Below, one piece after another: positions 53,807 through 62,713 of a DNA stretch of 64,000 nt. The notes below the pieces were generated by a model. The model searched no databases, had not been told where the DNA came from, and was given only the letters and a program-made list of their open reading frames with translations. Location: contig NZ_AP025028.1 in NCBI RefSeq assembly GCF_003114835.2, positions 1,067,001-1,131,000 of the forward strand, read 5' to 3'. Within the stretch, counting starts at the first letter, position 1; each line of letters starts with the position of its first letter. This DNA is from Leptospira kobayashii. GTDB taxonomy: Bacteria; Spirochaetota; Leptospiria; Leptospirales; Leptospiraceae. A program made the position numbers and the translations under genes.

Positions 53807-56362
53807 ATGATCTCTGATATATCTTCCAATCCGGAGTCGTTGAAAATCCGACTCAGCGAGCGAAACAAAAGGATCGAAGAATATCTAAGATTTCTTGATG
53901 AAGGTCCGCTGGGAAAAGAAGCTAAATTTAAAGAGTTTCATACCACGCTGGAAAAACTCATTTTTGCCAAGGAAGAGCTGGAAGAAGCTTGGGACGGAAC
54001 CCCGATTCCTTCCTTTATCCTGGACAAAGATTTAAAGATCCTCAGATGCAACCAAATCGCAGCACAGCTTTTTCAAAAATCCTTTTTCGAACTGAAAGGG
54101 GAGGTTTTCCCTTATTTATTTTGGAAAGATGAAATCTGGCAAGAGGAAGCACTTGTTCTTTCTCAGGCGAAAGAATATTCCTGTTTCCCTGCAGTGCTTT
54201 CCCGGTTGCCGGGTTCTTTTCATATCATTTCCAAACCCTTGGAAAAGGAAGGAGTGGAAAAAAGAGTTTTATATATCATCGATTTGGAAGCTCTTCTGCT
54301 TCCTTCCCATTTTGCTTCCACACGTGAAGTTTCGAATATACAGAACATAGATGAAGATAGGCTTTTGCTTGCTTTGGAAGGAGGCAAAAACGGTGTTTGG
54401 GATTTTTATCTGACCGAAGGAAAAGCATACTTTAGTCCGCAATACGCTCGTATTTTAGGATTCGATCCTGATAAATTCCCGAACAATTTTTCTCATTGGG
54501 AAACTCTTGTACATTGGGAAGACAAAGAAAAAATCAGAAGCCTGATCCAAGATTATATCAATGGAACCATCGAGTCTCATGACTTGGAACTGCGAATGTA
54601 TTCTCTTACAGGAAAAACCGTTTGGGTTTGGAGTAGAGGAAAAGTGGTGAAAAGAGATGCGATGGGTTATGCGGAAAGAGTGGTTGGAACCCATTTGGAT
54701 ATTACCGAAAGGAAGAAGGCGGAGATTCGTACGGAGGCGGTTCTTGAGTTGAATCAGAGAACACTCGGGTTGGAATCGGAAGAAAGCATTGTTCTTTTGG
54801 GAATTCGATATGCAATGCAACTAACAGAAAGCGAGTGGGGGCTTGTTCGAATTCGAAAAAAAAGGGAAATCGAAAAAGAGGTCGGCTTATATACTTGTAA
54901 AGACGAAACATCATCCGTTTACCTTCCTTTGGAATCTCCTTTTAAGTTTCCTACATCAACCGGAATGCTTCAGCTGAATTTTACTTTGTCGGATGATGCC
55001 GACATAGAACTCACTCTTGCCAACAAAAGAACGGATTTCGAAAGCACCGATCATAAGGAAGTGCAACTTATTGGGAGTGAATTGTGTCAAGTTTTACTTC
55101 GCAAACGTACGGAAGGATTATTGCGAACCAGCGAATGGAATTTACAATCCATTGTCGAATGTTCTCCGAACGGAATTTTAATTTTACAAGATACGAAGAT
55201 TTCTTTTTGCAATAGAAGTGCGGAAATATTTTTAGAAAAGAAAAAGTCGGAAATCATTAATGAAGAAATTTCCGATATACTGGGAATTATCTCCGGAGAG
55301 GATCCTTACGAATTGATTCGCAAGATTGCAGACGAAGATCAGACGATCACAGGTAGTTTGGTAGAGAAAAAAGTCGTCATTGCAAACGGGCGTAAAAAAT
55401 GGCTCGGGTTTTGGGCGATCGAAATTATCTATAATGGACAAGTCGGATTTTTGGTATACTTGAATGATTTGTCAAAGACCAAAGAGACGGAAGGACAGCT
55501 TTTACAAAGTGAAAAGCTCGCCACCATAGGTCAATTAGCTGCCGGTGTGGCGCATGAAATCAATAACCCTATGGCGTTTATCCAAAGCAATTTGGATACT
55601 TTGAAAAGATACAATAAGAGTTTTGCCAATGTTTTAAAGTTGATTCGCGCTTCTATTTTTGATGGAAATTCATTGGGTTTAAATTCGGAAATCCTCAATC
55701 TTTGGAAACAGGAAGATTTGGATTTTTTATTGGAAGACACCGAGTCTATCTTGGATGAGTCGAAAGACGGATCGGATCGGGTCATCGAAATCGTAAAAAA
55801 TATCAAAAGTTTCGCCCACTCAGATAAAGAAGACTGTTTGTCCAACTCGAATGTGAATGAATTGGTGCGTTCCGCGGTAAACCTAATTTTTAATAAAATC
55901 AAATATGAATCGGAGATCATATATTCGCTGCAGGAGGATTTACCTTTTATTTCATGCAGGCCTCAGGAATTGGGGCAGGTTCTGATTAACCTTCTTGCTA
56001 ACGCAGGTCATGCGATTGAAGAGAAAAAAGAGAAAGGATTGTTTCCCGAAGGAATCAAAGAAAGACCCGGGAAAATCGAAATTTCTACAAATATAAAAAA
56101 AGCGATTTTCCCCAATGGTTCGGATGCGATCGAAATTGCATTTAAGGACAATGGAATCGGAATTTCGGAAGATGCTTTGTCCCGAATATTCGACCCTTTC
56201 TTTACTACGAAAGAAATAGGGGTGGGAACAGGTCTTGGTCTTTCCATCAGCATGGACATCATTCGAAAACACCAAGGGCTCATCAATGTAGAGAGTGTTA
56301 AGTGCCAGGGAACAACGTTTCATATTTATTTACCAATTACGGAGAGAAAAGATGACAAATGA
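53807..56362 (+). CDS. Multi-PAS/GAF soluble histidine kinase
   Basis: An 851-residue cytoplasmic kinase with AAGGAAGGA before the ATG. In order: a helical N-terminus; a PAS-like domain (about 60-165); a PAS/PAC domain (about 180-305) ending HLDITERKKAE; a GAF-like domain (about 310-435); another PAS (about 445-560); and a kinase core with H-box GVAHEINNPMAFIQ, N-box NLLANAGHAIEE, G1 DNGIGISE and G2 GTGLGLSISMDIIRKHQG. No membrane segment. Its stop overlaps the next gene, a lone receiver, by 11 bases, making that the likely phosphotransfer partner. Confidence 0.93.
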   Translation: MISDISSNPESLKIRLSERNKRIEEYLRFLDEGPLGKEAKFKEFHTTLEKLIFAKEELEEAWDGTPIPSFILDKDLKILRCNQIAAQLFQKSFFELKGEVFPYLFWKDEIWQEEALVLSQAKEYSCFPAVLSRLPGSFHIISKPLEKEGVEKRVLYIIDLEALLLPSHFASTREVSNIQNIDEDRLLLALEGGKNGVWDFYLTEGKAYFSPQYARILGFDPDKFPNNFSHWETLVHWEDKEKIRSLIQDYINGTIESHDLELRMYSLTGKTVWVWSRGKVVKRDAMGYAERVVGTHLDITERKKAEIRTEAVLELNQRTLGLESEESIVLLGIRYAMQLTESEWGLVRIRKKREIEKEVGLYTCKDETSSVYLPLESPFKFPTSTGMLQLNFTLSDDADIELTLANKRTDFESTDHKEVQLIGSELCQVLLRKRTEGLLRTSEWNLQSIVECSPNGILILQDTKISFCNRSAEIFLEKKKSEIINEEISDILGIISGEDPYELIRKIADEDQTITGSLVEKKVVIANGRKKWLGFWAIEIIYNGQVGFLVYLNDLSKTKETEGQLLQSEKLATIGQLAAGVAHEINNPMAFIQSNLDTLKRYNKSFANVLKLIRASIFDGNSLGLNSEILNLWKQEDLDFLLEDTESILDESKDGSDRVIEIVKNIKSFAHSDKEDCLSNSNVNELVRSAVNLIFNKIKYESEIIYSLQEDLPFISCRPQELGQVLINLLANAGHAIEEKKEKGLFPEGIKERPGKIEISTNIKKAIFPNGSDAIEIAFKDNGIGISEDALSRIFDPFFTTKEIGVGTGLGLSISMDIIRKHQGLINVESVKCQGTTFHIYLPITERKDDK

Positions 56363-56834
56363 TATCAACGAAATTTTTGAAGCGGAACTTCAAAAATATC
56401 ATCAGGGAAATATCAGCGGCAAAAATGAAAAAGTGATTAAGATCGTAATGGTAGATGATTTAAAATCCATTTCATCTTCCATGAAAAGAGAATTGATGTT
56501 TGTCGCAAAAAACTCGGACGGATATCGGTTTAATATTATCGATTTTCAAGATTCGGAAGTAGCGTTGAAATTTTTGGAAGCGAATCAACCTGATTTATTG
56601 ATCTCCGATATTAAAATGCCTTTTCTCACCGGGGATAAGCTGGTAGAAGAAGTAAAAAAACGTTATCCCAATCTTCCTATTATCGTTGTTACAGGATATG
56701 CTACGAGAGATAACATTCTCTCCGTTTATAAATCGGATAAAAACAGTATCATTCTAACAAAACCATGGGAGCCCAAAAGATTGGTCCAGGCTCTCAATAA
56801 ACTTTTGGGATTGGAGCTTTCTTGGCCGGAATAA
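56352..56834 (+). CDS. Single-receiver response regulator, partner of the PAS/GAF kinase
   Basis: A 160-residue protein from ATG 56352 (GGAGAG upstream), overlapping the kinase by 11 bases; an earlier in-frame ATG at 56295 lies deep in the kinase and lacks a ribosome site. Residues about 30-150 form a receiver with VDDLKS, phospho-acceptor Asp in LLISDIKMPFLTG, Thr in VVTGYAT and Lys in LTKPWEPK. The 28-residue N-terminal extension is helical. No output domain follows, so it may act on a target protein or pass phosphate on. KPWE is typical of receivers in the RpfG/HDOD relay group. Confidence 0.9.
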   Translation: MTNDINEIFEAELQKYHQGNISGKNEKVIKIVMVDDLKSISSSMKRELMFVAKNSDGYRFNIIDFQDSEVALKFLEANQPDLLISDIKMPFLTGDKLVEEVKKRYPNLPIIVVTGYATRDNILSVYKSDKNSIILTKPWEPKRLVQALNKLLGLELSWPE

Positions 56835-56857
56835 AAAAACGGTTTGGATCGTCTGAT

Positions 56858-56896
56858 AAAAAAAAGACCGGGGCTAACAGATTGTTAGCTCCGGTC
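56858..56896 (-). terminator. Rho-independent terminator of recA
   Basis: On the minus strand a GC-rich hairpin, GACCGG-A-GCTAACA with TGTTAGC-C-CCGGTC around a three-base loop (56866-56896), is followed by eight U residues. It lies 43 bases after the recA stop. The hairpin may also slow the opposing response-regulator transcript, but no U-tract serves that direction. Confidence 0.93.
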
Positions 56897-56939
56897 AATG
56901 GTTCCTAAAAAGAAAGCCGTTAGCACTATAATAGGAAAC

Positions 56940-58091
56940 TTACTCTCCTACTGCAACCTCGTCAAATTTTTCTGTGGAAAAACTGACCGGTTTTGATGGT
57001 TTTGTTTCCCTTTCAATGGATTTGACCTCTCTGGTTTGGATTTTGGAGGTTTCCACGAGAGGGAGACCGTTGAGATCCCGCACCTGGTTTTCTACCGTAA
57101 GCGCAATCTCCGGATTTTCCAAGAGATAATTGCGAACTTGTTCTTTTCCTTGGCCGATTTTTTCCGCACCGTGGGAATACCAAGACCCAGCCTTGGAAAA
57201 GATATCATGTTTTACCGCCAAGTCCACTAAGGCGCTTTCCCGGTTGATTCCGGTAGAATACATTATGTCGAATTCTGCCTGACGGAAAGGTGGCGCGCAT
57301 TTGTTTTTCACAACTTTGACACGCACCCGGTTTCCAACCGGCTCCTCTTTTTCTTTGAGGGTTTCGATTCTGCGAATGTCCAATCGGATGGATGCATAGA
57401 ATTTAAGTGCATTTCCACCAGTAGTTGTCTCGGGGCTACCGAACATAACTCCGATTTTCATTCGGATCTGGTTGATAAAAATCACCATAGTATTCGATTT
57501 TGAAATGGTTCCTGTCAATTTACGAAGTGCTTGGGACATGAGTCTGGCTTGGAGTCCCATATGAGAATCGCCCATATCTCCTTCGATCTCTGCTTTGGGA
57601 ACAAGTGCTGCTACCGAGTCGATGACTATCAAGTCAATCGCATTGGAGCGTACAAGTGACTCGCAAATTTCAAGTGCTTCCTCTCCGTTGTCCGGTTGAG
57701 CTACTAAAAGATCGTCTACATTGACCCCTAATTTTTTGGCATAAGATGGATCTAGTGCGTGTTCTGCATCGATAAAAGCGGCAATCCCGCCTTTCTTTTG
57801 GGTTTGTGCAATGGCAGAAAGAGTGAGAGTTGTCTTTCCGGAAGATTCCGGACCGTAAATTTCAATGATACGTCCTACAGGGAATCCACCGATGCCGAGA
57901 GCGATGTCCAGATCAAGGGAACCGGAGGAGATGACAGTGGCTTCGGCCATGCGATTGTCTGCGCCAAGGCGCATAATGGAACCTTTTCCAAATTGTTTTT
58001 CAATTTGGCCGACTGCGGCATCAATTGCCTGTTTTCTTTGATCGGTTTCTTTTTCCGCTGCTTTCTCGGATTTTTCTTTTTTCGTGCTCAT
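56940..58091 (-). CDS. recA: Recombinase A
   Basis: A 383-residue RecA with Walker [13 protein letters not shown], Walker [11 protein letters not shown], the L1 loop region [20 protein letters not shown] and the L2 region [26 protein letters not shown]. The basic, Lys/Glu-rich N-terminal 20 residues and the long C-terminal tail ([17 protein letters not shown]) are additions to the core. It catalyses strand exchange in recombinational repair and triggers LexA self-cleavage. AGGAG lies before the ATG. A strong terminator follows. I could not identify an SOS box with confidence in the upstream gap. Confidence 0.98.
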   Translation of the reverse strand: MSTKKEKSEKAAEKETDQRKQAIDAAVGQIEKQFGKGSIMRLGADNRMAEATVISSGSLDLDIALGIGGFPVGRIIEIYGPESSGKTTLTLSAIAQTQKKGGIAAFIDAEHALDPSYAKKLGVNVDDLLVAQPDNGEEALEICESLVRSNAIDLIVIDSVAALVPKAEIEGDMGDSHMGLQARLMSQALRKLTGTISKSNTMVIFINQIRMKIGVMFGSPETTTGGNALKFYASIRLDIRRIETLKEKEEPVGNRVRVKVVKNKCAPPFRQAEFDIMYSTGINRESALVDLAVKHDIFSKAGSWYSHGAEKIGQGKEQVRNYLLENPEIALTVENQVRDLNGLPLVETSKIQTREVKSIERETKPSKPVSFSTEKFDEVAVGE

Positions 58092-58403
58092 TTCAATCTC
58101 CTAAATTTCGGTGCTCCGAAAGACCTAGGTTTGCTTTCTTAAGGATTGGTCCCAAAAAAACTGCCAACAGCCAAATTAATTTCCCTTGGTTTCTTAGCCA
58201 AATGCTCTAGTCCAAGAGTTCTAGTCTTTTTCTCTTCCGGTCTGGTTTGATTATGTCAGATTACCCGGACAAAACGGATGAATCGAAAGTTTTTTTTCGA
58301 ATTATGTCCTTTTTTCTCAAAACCAAAGCTATTTAGGAAGTAAGTACCTGTATAGTAAAAATTTCGGGAGCCTAGTTAAAAAAATCACCGATAAGTGTAA
58401 AGT
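58092..58403. other. Divergent gap between recA and xer genes
   Basis: A 312-base AT-rich region with no ORF of note. It must hold promoters for both recA (leftwards) and the Xer-type recombinase (rightwards). A TATAGT -10-like box is visible at about 58350 for the rightward gene, without a clear -35. No palindromic LexA-type site was convincing, and no dif-like 28-base site was recognised. Confidence 0.5.
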
Positions 58404-59339
58404 ATGGTCACTGCCAATCTAGAAGTCCCGCTCCCGGAACACGCCTCCCCTGAAATGTCGGAATTCTTCAGAAGTTACCGAACTTACCTAAAGATAGAAA
58501 AAAATTACTCCGAACACACGTTATTTGCTTATCTCAGGGATTTGAAATTCTTTTTCGAATTTTGTTTGAAAGAGGAAATCGACTTTCTTTCCATCGATGT
58601 TTTGGATGTTCGTGCTTATTTTGCCGACTTAAAGGCGACAAAGAAACTAGATAAAAGAACGCAAAGCCGTAAACTTTCTTCCTTGCGCACTTTTTATAAA
58701 TTTCTATTCCGCGAAGAAAAGATCGGGGCCAATCCCATACTCTCCGTTAGTTTCCCGAAAACAAAAAAGAAACTTCCTAAAAATTTCAACCCGATCGAAA
58801 CCGAAGAGGTTCTGGAATTCAATGATGCCGAAAAACCCACAACTCTGGGAAAAAGAGACAAAGCGATCGTCGAAATTCTTTATTCCACAGGGCTACGGGT
58901 GTTCGAACTCGTAGGTGCCAAGTTAAGCGATCTCAACGAGGAGTTAACAAGCCTTAAAGTGATGGGAAAGCGTAAAAAAGAAAGATTCGTATTTATCGGA
59001 GAGGAGGCGCGTGTGGCTCTGCAAGAGTATTTGGAAGAAAGAGGAAATGCGAAAGCGGAAGAAATTTTTCTCAACCAAAGAGGCGGCAAACTTACCACCC
59101 GGGGAATCCGATACATTCTGGCAGAGAGAAGATCTCTTATGGGAATGGAAAAACCGATCACTCCTCACAAATTCAGACATACATTCGCAACTGATCTTTT
59201 GAACGCAGGCGCCGATATTCGTGCCGTTCAGGAACTACTCGGTCATTCTTCCCTGTCTTCCACACAAGTTTATTTAAGCGTTTCCCAGGATCGCCTAAAG
59301 GAAGTTTATCGGAACGCCCACCCGCACGCAAAGAAGTAA
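58404..59339 (+). CDS. Xer-type tyrosine recombinase
   Basis: A 311-residue XerC/XerD-like recombinase. The N-terminal SAM-like DNA-binding domain covers residues about 15-110. The catalytic domain has all active residues: Arg in STGLRVFELVGA, Lys in KVMGKRKKERF, His/Arg in TPHKFRHTFAT, His in LLGHSSLSSTQVY, and the Tyr nucleophile in that last segment. Length and motifs fit chromosome-dimer resolution at dif rather than a phage integrase. XerC cannot be told from XerD or a single-Xer system by reading alone. It is divergent from recA. Confidence 0.9.
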   Translation: MVTANLEVPLPEHASPEMSEFFRSYRTYLKIEKNYSEHTLFAYLRDLKFFFEFCLKEEIDFLSIDVLDVRAYFADLKATKKLDKRTQSRKLSSLRTFYKFLFREEKIGANPILSVSFPKTKKKLPKNFNPIETEEVLEFNDAEKPTTLGKRDKAIVEILYSTGLRVFELVGAKLSDLNEELTSLKVMGKRKKERFVFIGEEARVALQEYLEERGNAKAEEIFLNQRGGKLTTRGIRYILAERRSLMGMEKPITPHKFRHTFATDLLNAGADIRAVQELLGHSSLSSTQVYLSVSQDRLKEVYRNAHPHAKK

Positions 59340-59632
59340 ACGCTTCGCTTGCCACGCTCTTTTTCGCGGAACATCCTGTTCCGACGAAAAAGCTCCGGCA
59401 TCCCTGCCTCCGCCACCGCCGGAAGCATCTCACTTGCTTTTAAGAATAGAATAGTAGTGGCTTTCTTTTATTGGGGCCGCCTCGGATTTGTTAGATGATG
59501 GAAGTTTGTTCGAATTGCCGACCGGGCTCTTCGCGACTTCGCCTATCGGCTTCGGTCCTTCGGACGGCAACGCCTCGCTTCGATCCCTGGCGCGGGCTTG
59601 AGAGAGAGTAGAGATGAGGGAAGGGATTTTTG
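59340..59632. other. GC-rich non-coding block with stacked inverted repeats
   Basis: This stretch after the xer stop is visibly richer in GC than its surroundings. It holds a two-part hairpin at 59360-59391 (TTTTTCG with CGAAAAA outside, GGAAC with GTTCC inside) and a second at 59394-59423 (TCCGGC with GCCGGA). Further along is a CTTCG-rich segment (about 59525-59585), with CTTCG spaced every 8-20 bases. Open frames exist but have no ribosome site or family resemblance. It leads directly into repeat copy 3. Confidence 0.55.
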
Positions 59633-59772
59633 GGAATACTCTCCCCGCCCTGATCGATGGGTGGGGAACTAGACCCGCCACCCAATGCGTTCCTTTTATC
59701 ACATCACCTTGTCTTTGTAAAGCGATGTGGTTGTTTTGATGAATTTTCTTTAAAAAAGTTCGCCTTTTTGCC
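59633..59772 (+). repeat. Dispersed intergenic repeat, copy 3
   Basis: Shares GGAATACTCTCCCCGCCC, GGGTGGGG, AGACCCGCCACCCAATG, TATCACATCACCTT, TTTGTAAAG and AAGTTCGCCTTTTTGCC with copy 2. Arms lie at 59643-59650, 59659-59666 and 59678-59683, and the middle arm can pair with either neighbour. It sits in a convergent gap, 14 bases before the end of the metallo-hydrolase gene. Confidence 0.9.
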
Positions 59773-59786
59773 CTTTTCCTAGCTCT

Positions 59787-60752
59787 CTATTTGGAACCGA
59801 TTCCAATCTTCTGTTCCCCGGCAAAGATTCCTGGCGGCAACTCGTGACCGGGAATGACTTTGACTTGTGGGTTGGCTGCGGCAAAATTTCGTAACTTTTC
59901 TAAACTGTTTTTCGCCTGTTTCCTGTTATCTTGCCATCCCGATTCCACCCCCAGTAGAAATCCCCGGTAAGTGTGGGATGCATCCCCAGTGAATAAATAA
60001 GTTCCTCGATCGGAAACCACCAAATAGGATAAATGCGAATTCGAATGCCCCGGCGTAGGGATCGCAAAGAAGGAACCGTCACCAAACACATCAATGACGC
60101 GACCCAAGATCGGCATCTCCATTCCTTGGGAAGAATCTATTTCCTTGAGTTGTTTTAACGTGTCCAAATGCCCTCCGTAATAGATTGGCCAGTAATTGAT
60201 ATATTCTTCTTTTGCACCCGCATAAAAATCGGTTCCTTTCGGAAGTCCCGGTACTCCTGCAGTGTGATCTCCATGTAGGTGAGTAAAATAGACTGCTTTA
60301 AGTAGTTTTCCTTTTCGATTCAAATGAGATGTTATATCCTGGCCCGGACTTTGTTTTGTATCACTGATATAATAACTCGAAATCAATCCTTTCAGATTTC
60401 CTCCTTTTTGGAAGGAAGAATCAAGACCACTGTCGATTAGGAAACAACCTTGCAATTTGTGACAAAACCAAAAAGAATATACATCGACAAAGATTCGTTT
60501 ATCCTTTTCTCCTTTGAGCTTGGGATCATCCAGATTGATCATACCGGATAACGGAACTTCTACGGAACCCGTATGGAAAATAGTAAAATCAGTAATGGAT
60601 TGATTTTTTTGAAGTATAGTTTGCCAATTCTGAGATTGCTTTTGTTCGGGAGGATGAAAGGTTTCCCGATCCGGATTTCCGACCGAAATACAAAACTGGA
60701 TCAAACTTGTAGCGAGAAAGAATACGATGGGCAGATATCTTTTTATTTTCAT
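59787..60752 (-). CDS. Metallo-beta-lactamase-fold hydrolase, probable lipoprotein
   Basis: A 321-residue exported protein whose signal ends in SLIQFC, a plausible lipobox. The MBL fold is shown by FTHLHGDHTAGVPGLP (the HxHxDH zinc motif), PTPGHSNSHLSY (third-site His), LFTGDASH (bridging Asp) and VIPGHELPPG (last His). The pattern suits lactonase-like or quorum-quenching members, but the substrate is unknown. A perfect TGTGA-N6-TCACA site lies 57 bases upstream of its ATG, and the Crp-family gene is immediately upstream on the same strand, so it is likely a direct target of that regulator. Confidence 0.85.
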   Translation of the reverse strand: MKIKRYLPIVFFLATSLIQFCISVGNPDRETFHPPEQKQSQNWQTILQKNQSITDFTIFHTGSVEVPLSGMINLDDPKLKGEKDKRIFVDVYSFWFCHKLQGCFLIDSGLDSSFQKGGNLKGLISSYYISDTKQSPGQDITSHLNRKGKLLKAVYFTHLHGDHTAGVPGLPKGTDFYAGAKEEYINYWPIYYGGHLDTLKQLKEIDSSQGMEMPILGRVIDVFGDGSFFAIPTPGHSNSHLSYLVVSDRGTYLFTGDASHTYRGFLLGVESGWQDNRKQAKNSLEKLRNFAAANPQVKVIPGHELPPGIFAGEQKIGIGSK

Positions 60753-60808
60753 GATTCGGTTATAATCTGAAATTCATGATAGTGCAAGGACTGAAGTTAC
60801 AGTAAGTA

Positions 60809-60824
60809 TGTGACCAAAGTCACA
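60809..60824. promoter_or_regulatory. CRP-type palindrome before the metallo-hydrolase gene
   Basis: The 16 bases TGTGACCAAAGTCACA fit TGTGA-N6-TCACA exactly, the E. coli CRP consensus core. The site overlaps the stop codon of the Crp/Fnr-family gene (60820-60822) and is centred about 64 bases before the ATG at 60752, a position suited to activation. Confidence 0.82.
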
Positions 60825-61458
60825 ATAAGCGGATTCCTTTTTCATCCGTAATAATTATACCGTTTTCCTTGAGTTTTCGCAAAGCACGTGTTACTACTTC
60901 CCGTGCCGTTCCGATTTCGTCCGCAAGTTGTTGCTGTGAAATACGAACGGGTTCTCCGTTTTTTCTATGACTGTTCAAATAATGAAGGATTCTTTCTTCT
61001 ACTGTGGAGAAGGCAAATGCAATCCATTCGCCTACCAGCTTTTCCAAATGTCTCCCCAATTCGGATATTACTACCGAAGCCGCATTGATATCTTTACGTA
61101 GTGCTTCTTCCAAACTTTCTTTGGGAATCACCCAAAGTCGGGTAACTCCTTCCGCTTCCGCATAAAGGGTGTTTGATTCAGAAGCTAAACTCACGGCTCC
61201 CGCCAATTCTCCTTTTTCCAATCGACAGATGGTCAGTCTTTTTCCATCTGTGTGCTCATAATAAAGCCGTAATTTTCCGGAAAGGATAAGTGCAATTCGT
61301 ATCGGGTCTCCCGGTCTATTGACAAGTGCATTGTCACCGTATTCTGCAAGCACGCCCCTACCGAATAAAATTTCACAAAAGCTCGCCGGTAAATTTCGGA
61401 GTGAGCCTATGGATAATGCTGTTTCAACTTCGTTAGGTAAACGTTTTATTACATCCAC
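60820..61458 (-). CDS. Crp/Fnr-family transcriptional regulator
   Basis: A 212-residue regulator starting at GTG (no ATG in frame nearby). The N-terminal beta-roll covers residues about 20-115 (IALILSGKLRLYYEHTDGKR and LEKGELAGAVSL). No clear cAMP-binding RxS pair and no Fnr cysteine cluster are visible, so the ligand is open. The C-terminal helix-turn-helix has QQQLADEIGTAREVVTRALR; Arg, Glu and Arg lie where CRP uses Arg180, Glu181 and Arg185 to read TGTGA. That agrees with the perfect CRP-type site just beyond its stop codon. Confidence 0.9.
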   Translation of the reverse strand: MDVIKRLPNEVETALSIGSLRNLPASFCEILFGRGVLAEYGDNALVNRPGDPIRIALILSGKLRLYYEHTDGKRLTICRLEKGELAGAVSLASESNTLYAEAEGVTRLWVIPKESLEEALRKDINAASVVISELGRHLEKLVGEWIAFAFSTVEERILHYLNSHRKNGEPVRISQQQLADEIGTAREVVTRALRKLKENGIIITDEKGIRLL

Positions 61459-61507
61459 TGCTTACTTATCCGCTTACGCTTTATAAAAAGCAACGGCTAT
61501 TTGTGTT

Positions 61508-62458
61508 TCATCTTTCTTCCGTGACTTTTAGCTCCTGTTCTCCCAGATCGATCCTGCGATCCGCGGTGCGAATGGAAGAACGAATGACATCGTTCGGTTT
61601 TAAGTATTCCATTCTTTTAGCTTGTCCTTTGATAAACAATTCCCACTTTTTCGATTCGGAAAGTAAGGCTCCTATCTTTTGCATAAACTTGCCCGGAGCG
61701 CGCAGAGCACAGCCGGAAGGAGTTCCGGTAAGTAAAACATCTCCAACGGAGATATCGCAGAAAGTGGATAATTCCAATATGGTTTCCTGAGGTTTATAAA
61801 CTAAGTTAGCCGCTTTGTCCTGTTGGCGAACCGTATCATTGACAAGCAGGGTCAGCTCCAAAGATTCCAATAATTCAAAATCCCCCGGCTCGAGAACAGA
61901 AAGTACGGGACCCGTCGGACAAAAAGTTCGGTAGGATTTTCCTTTGTACCATTGCATTTGAGGAAGTTGAATGTCTCTTGCAGAGATATCGTTTGCCATA
62001 AAAAAAGCGGCAATGTAACCGGAAACATCCGTTTTGTTCGGATCCAATGGCCTAGAAATAGGTTTTCCAAAAACTAACCCCAGTTCAATTTCATAATCCA
62101 AAAGTTTTACATGGCTTGGACGAACCACTGCTCCCGTTGGAGGACCTAGAGATGCATCGGATTTTGTAAAAAACATATTGTATCTTTTATGATCCGGGTT
62201 TAAACCTGATTCGATCAAATGTTGTCTGTAATTCGCTCCTTGGCAAATGATTTGGCAGGGGGCAGTGATCGGAGAAAGTATGGAAACTTCTTTCAATGAA
62301 AGGATTTTATCCGTTCGTTCTTTTTTTTGGTTCTTTAAAAATTCTAAAAAATCTTTGGTGTCTAAATCTCCCGCTTTCAATGGAAATATATTTCCTTGAT
62401 CCGCTCTACCCCAATCGATAGTTTTCCCTTTTGAAAATCGTATATAATTTTTTGCCAT
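61508..62458 (-). CDS. Fumarylacetoacetate hydrolase-family enzyme
   Basis: A 316-residue FAH-family protein. Metal-binding acids lie in [13 protein letters not shown] (E-x-E) and in [13 protein letters not shown] (Asp). [18 protein letters not shown] and [13 protein letters not shown] are also diagnostic blocks. Members hydrolyse or decarboxylate 2-oxo acid derivatives in aromatic degradation or act as oxaloacetate decarboxylases; the substrate here is unknown. Its ribosome site (GGGG, eight bases before the ATG) is part of intergenic repeat copy 4 and can be hidden in that repeat's hairpin. Confidence 0.92.
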   Translation of the reverse strand: MAKNYIRFSKGKTIDWGRADQGNIFPLKAGDLDTKDFLEFLKNQKKERTDKILSLKEVSILSPITAPCQIICQGANYRQHLIESGLNPDHKRYNMFFTKSDASLGPPTGAVVRPSHVKLLDYEIELGLVFGKPISRPLDPNKTDVSGYIAAFFMANDISARDIQLPQMQWYKGKSYRTFCPTGPVLSVLEPGDFELLESLELTLLVNDTVRQQDKAANLVYKPQETILELSTFCDISVGDVLLTGTPSGCALRAPGKFMQKIGALLSESKKWELFIKGQAKRMEYLKPNDVIRSSIRTADRRIDLGEQELKVTEER

Positions 62459-62463
62459 TTATG

Positions 62464-62594
62464 GTTCCCCGCCCGATTCAGGGTGGGGAACTAGACCCGC
62501 CACCCAATGCATTCTCTCTATCATCACGGCATTTTTTTGTAAAGTGAAGGAGTGATTTTTAGCAAATTTATTCAAATAAGTTCGTGTTTTTGCC
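62464..62594 (+). repeat. Dispersed intergenic repeat, copy 4, overlapping the FAH-gene leader
   Basis: Contains CCCCGCCC (62467-62474), GGGTGGGG (62481-62488), AGACCCGCCACCCAATG, TTTGTAAAG and AAATAAGTTCG-x2-TTTTTGCC. Unlike copies 1-3 it is not downstream of a gene: it begins six bases before the FAH-family start codon, read in the opposite direction, so its complement forms that gene's leader RNA. Confidence 0.87.
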
Positions 62595-62713
62595 CGTTCG
62601 CATTATTTTAATGCGAACGAAAGAATCCGAATAGAAAAGTTAGATATCTATCCGGAAAATAATTTATCAAAAGACATTGATGTGAAAAATCACCTTATTC
62701 GTATTTGGCGATT

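Noticed and set aside
58092..58260. SOS (LexA) box before recA
   Set aside because: TTTGG/CCAAA-like pieces are present, but none forms a convincing palindrome at a fitting position.
58404..59339. Phage or island integrase
   Set aside because: All motifs and the length fit chromosomal Xer recombinases; there is no attachment-site duplication, tRNA or phage gene nearby.
59430..59702. 90-residue minus-strand ORF across the GC-rich block
   Set aside because: Its start lies in repeat copy 3 and its body in the hairpin and CTTCG-rich DNA; no ribosome site or recognisable domain.
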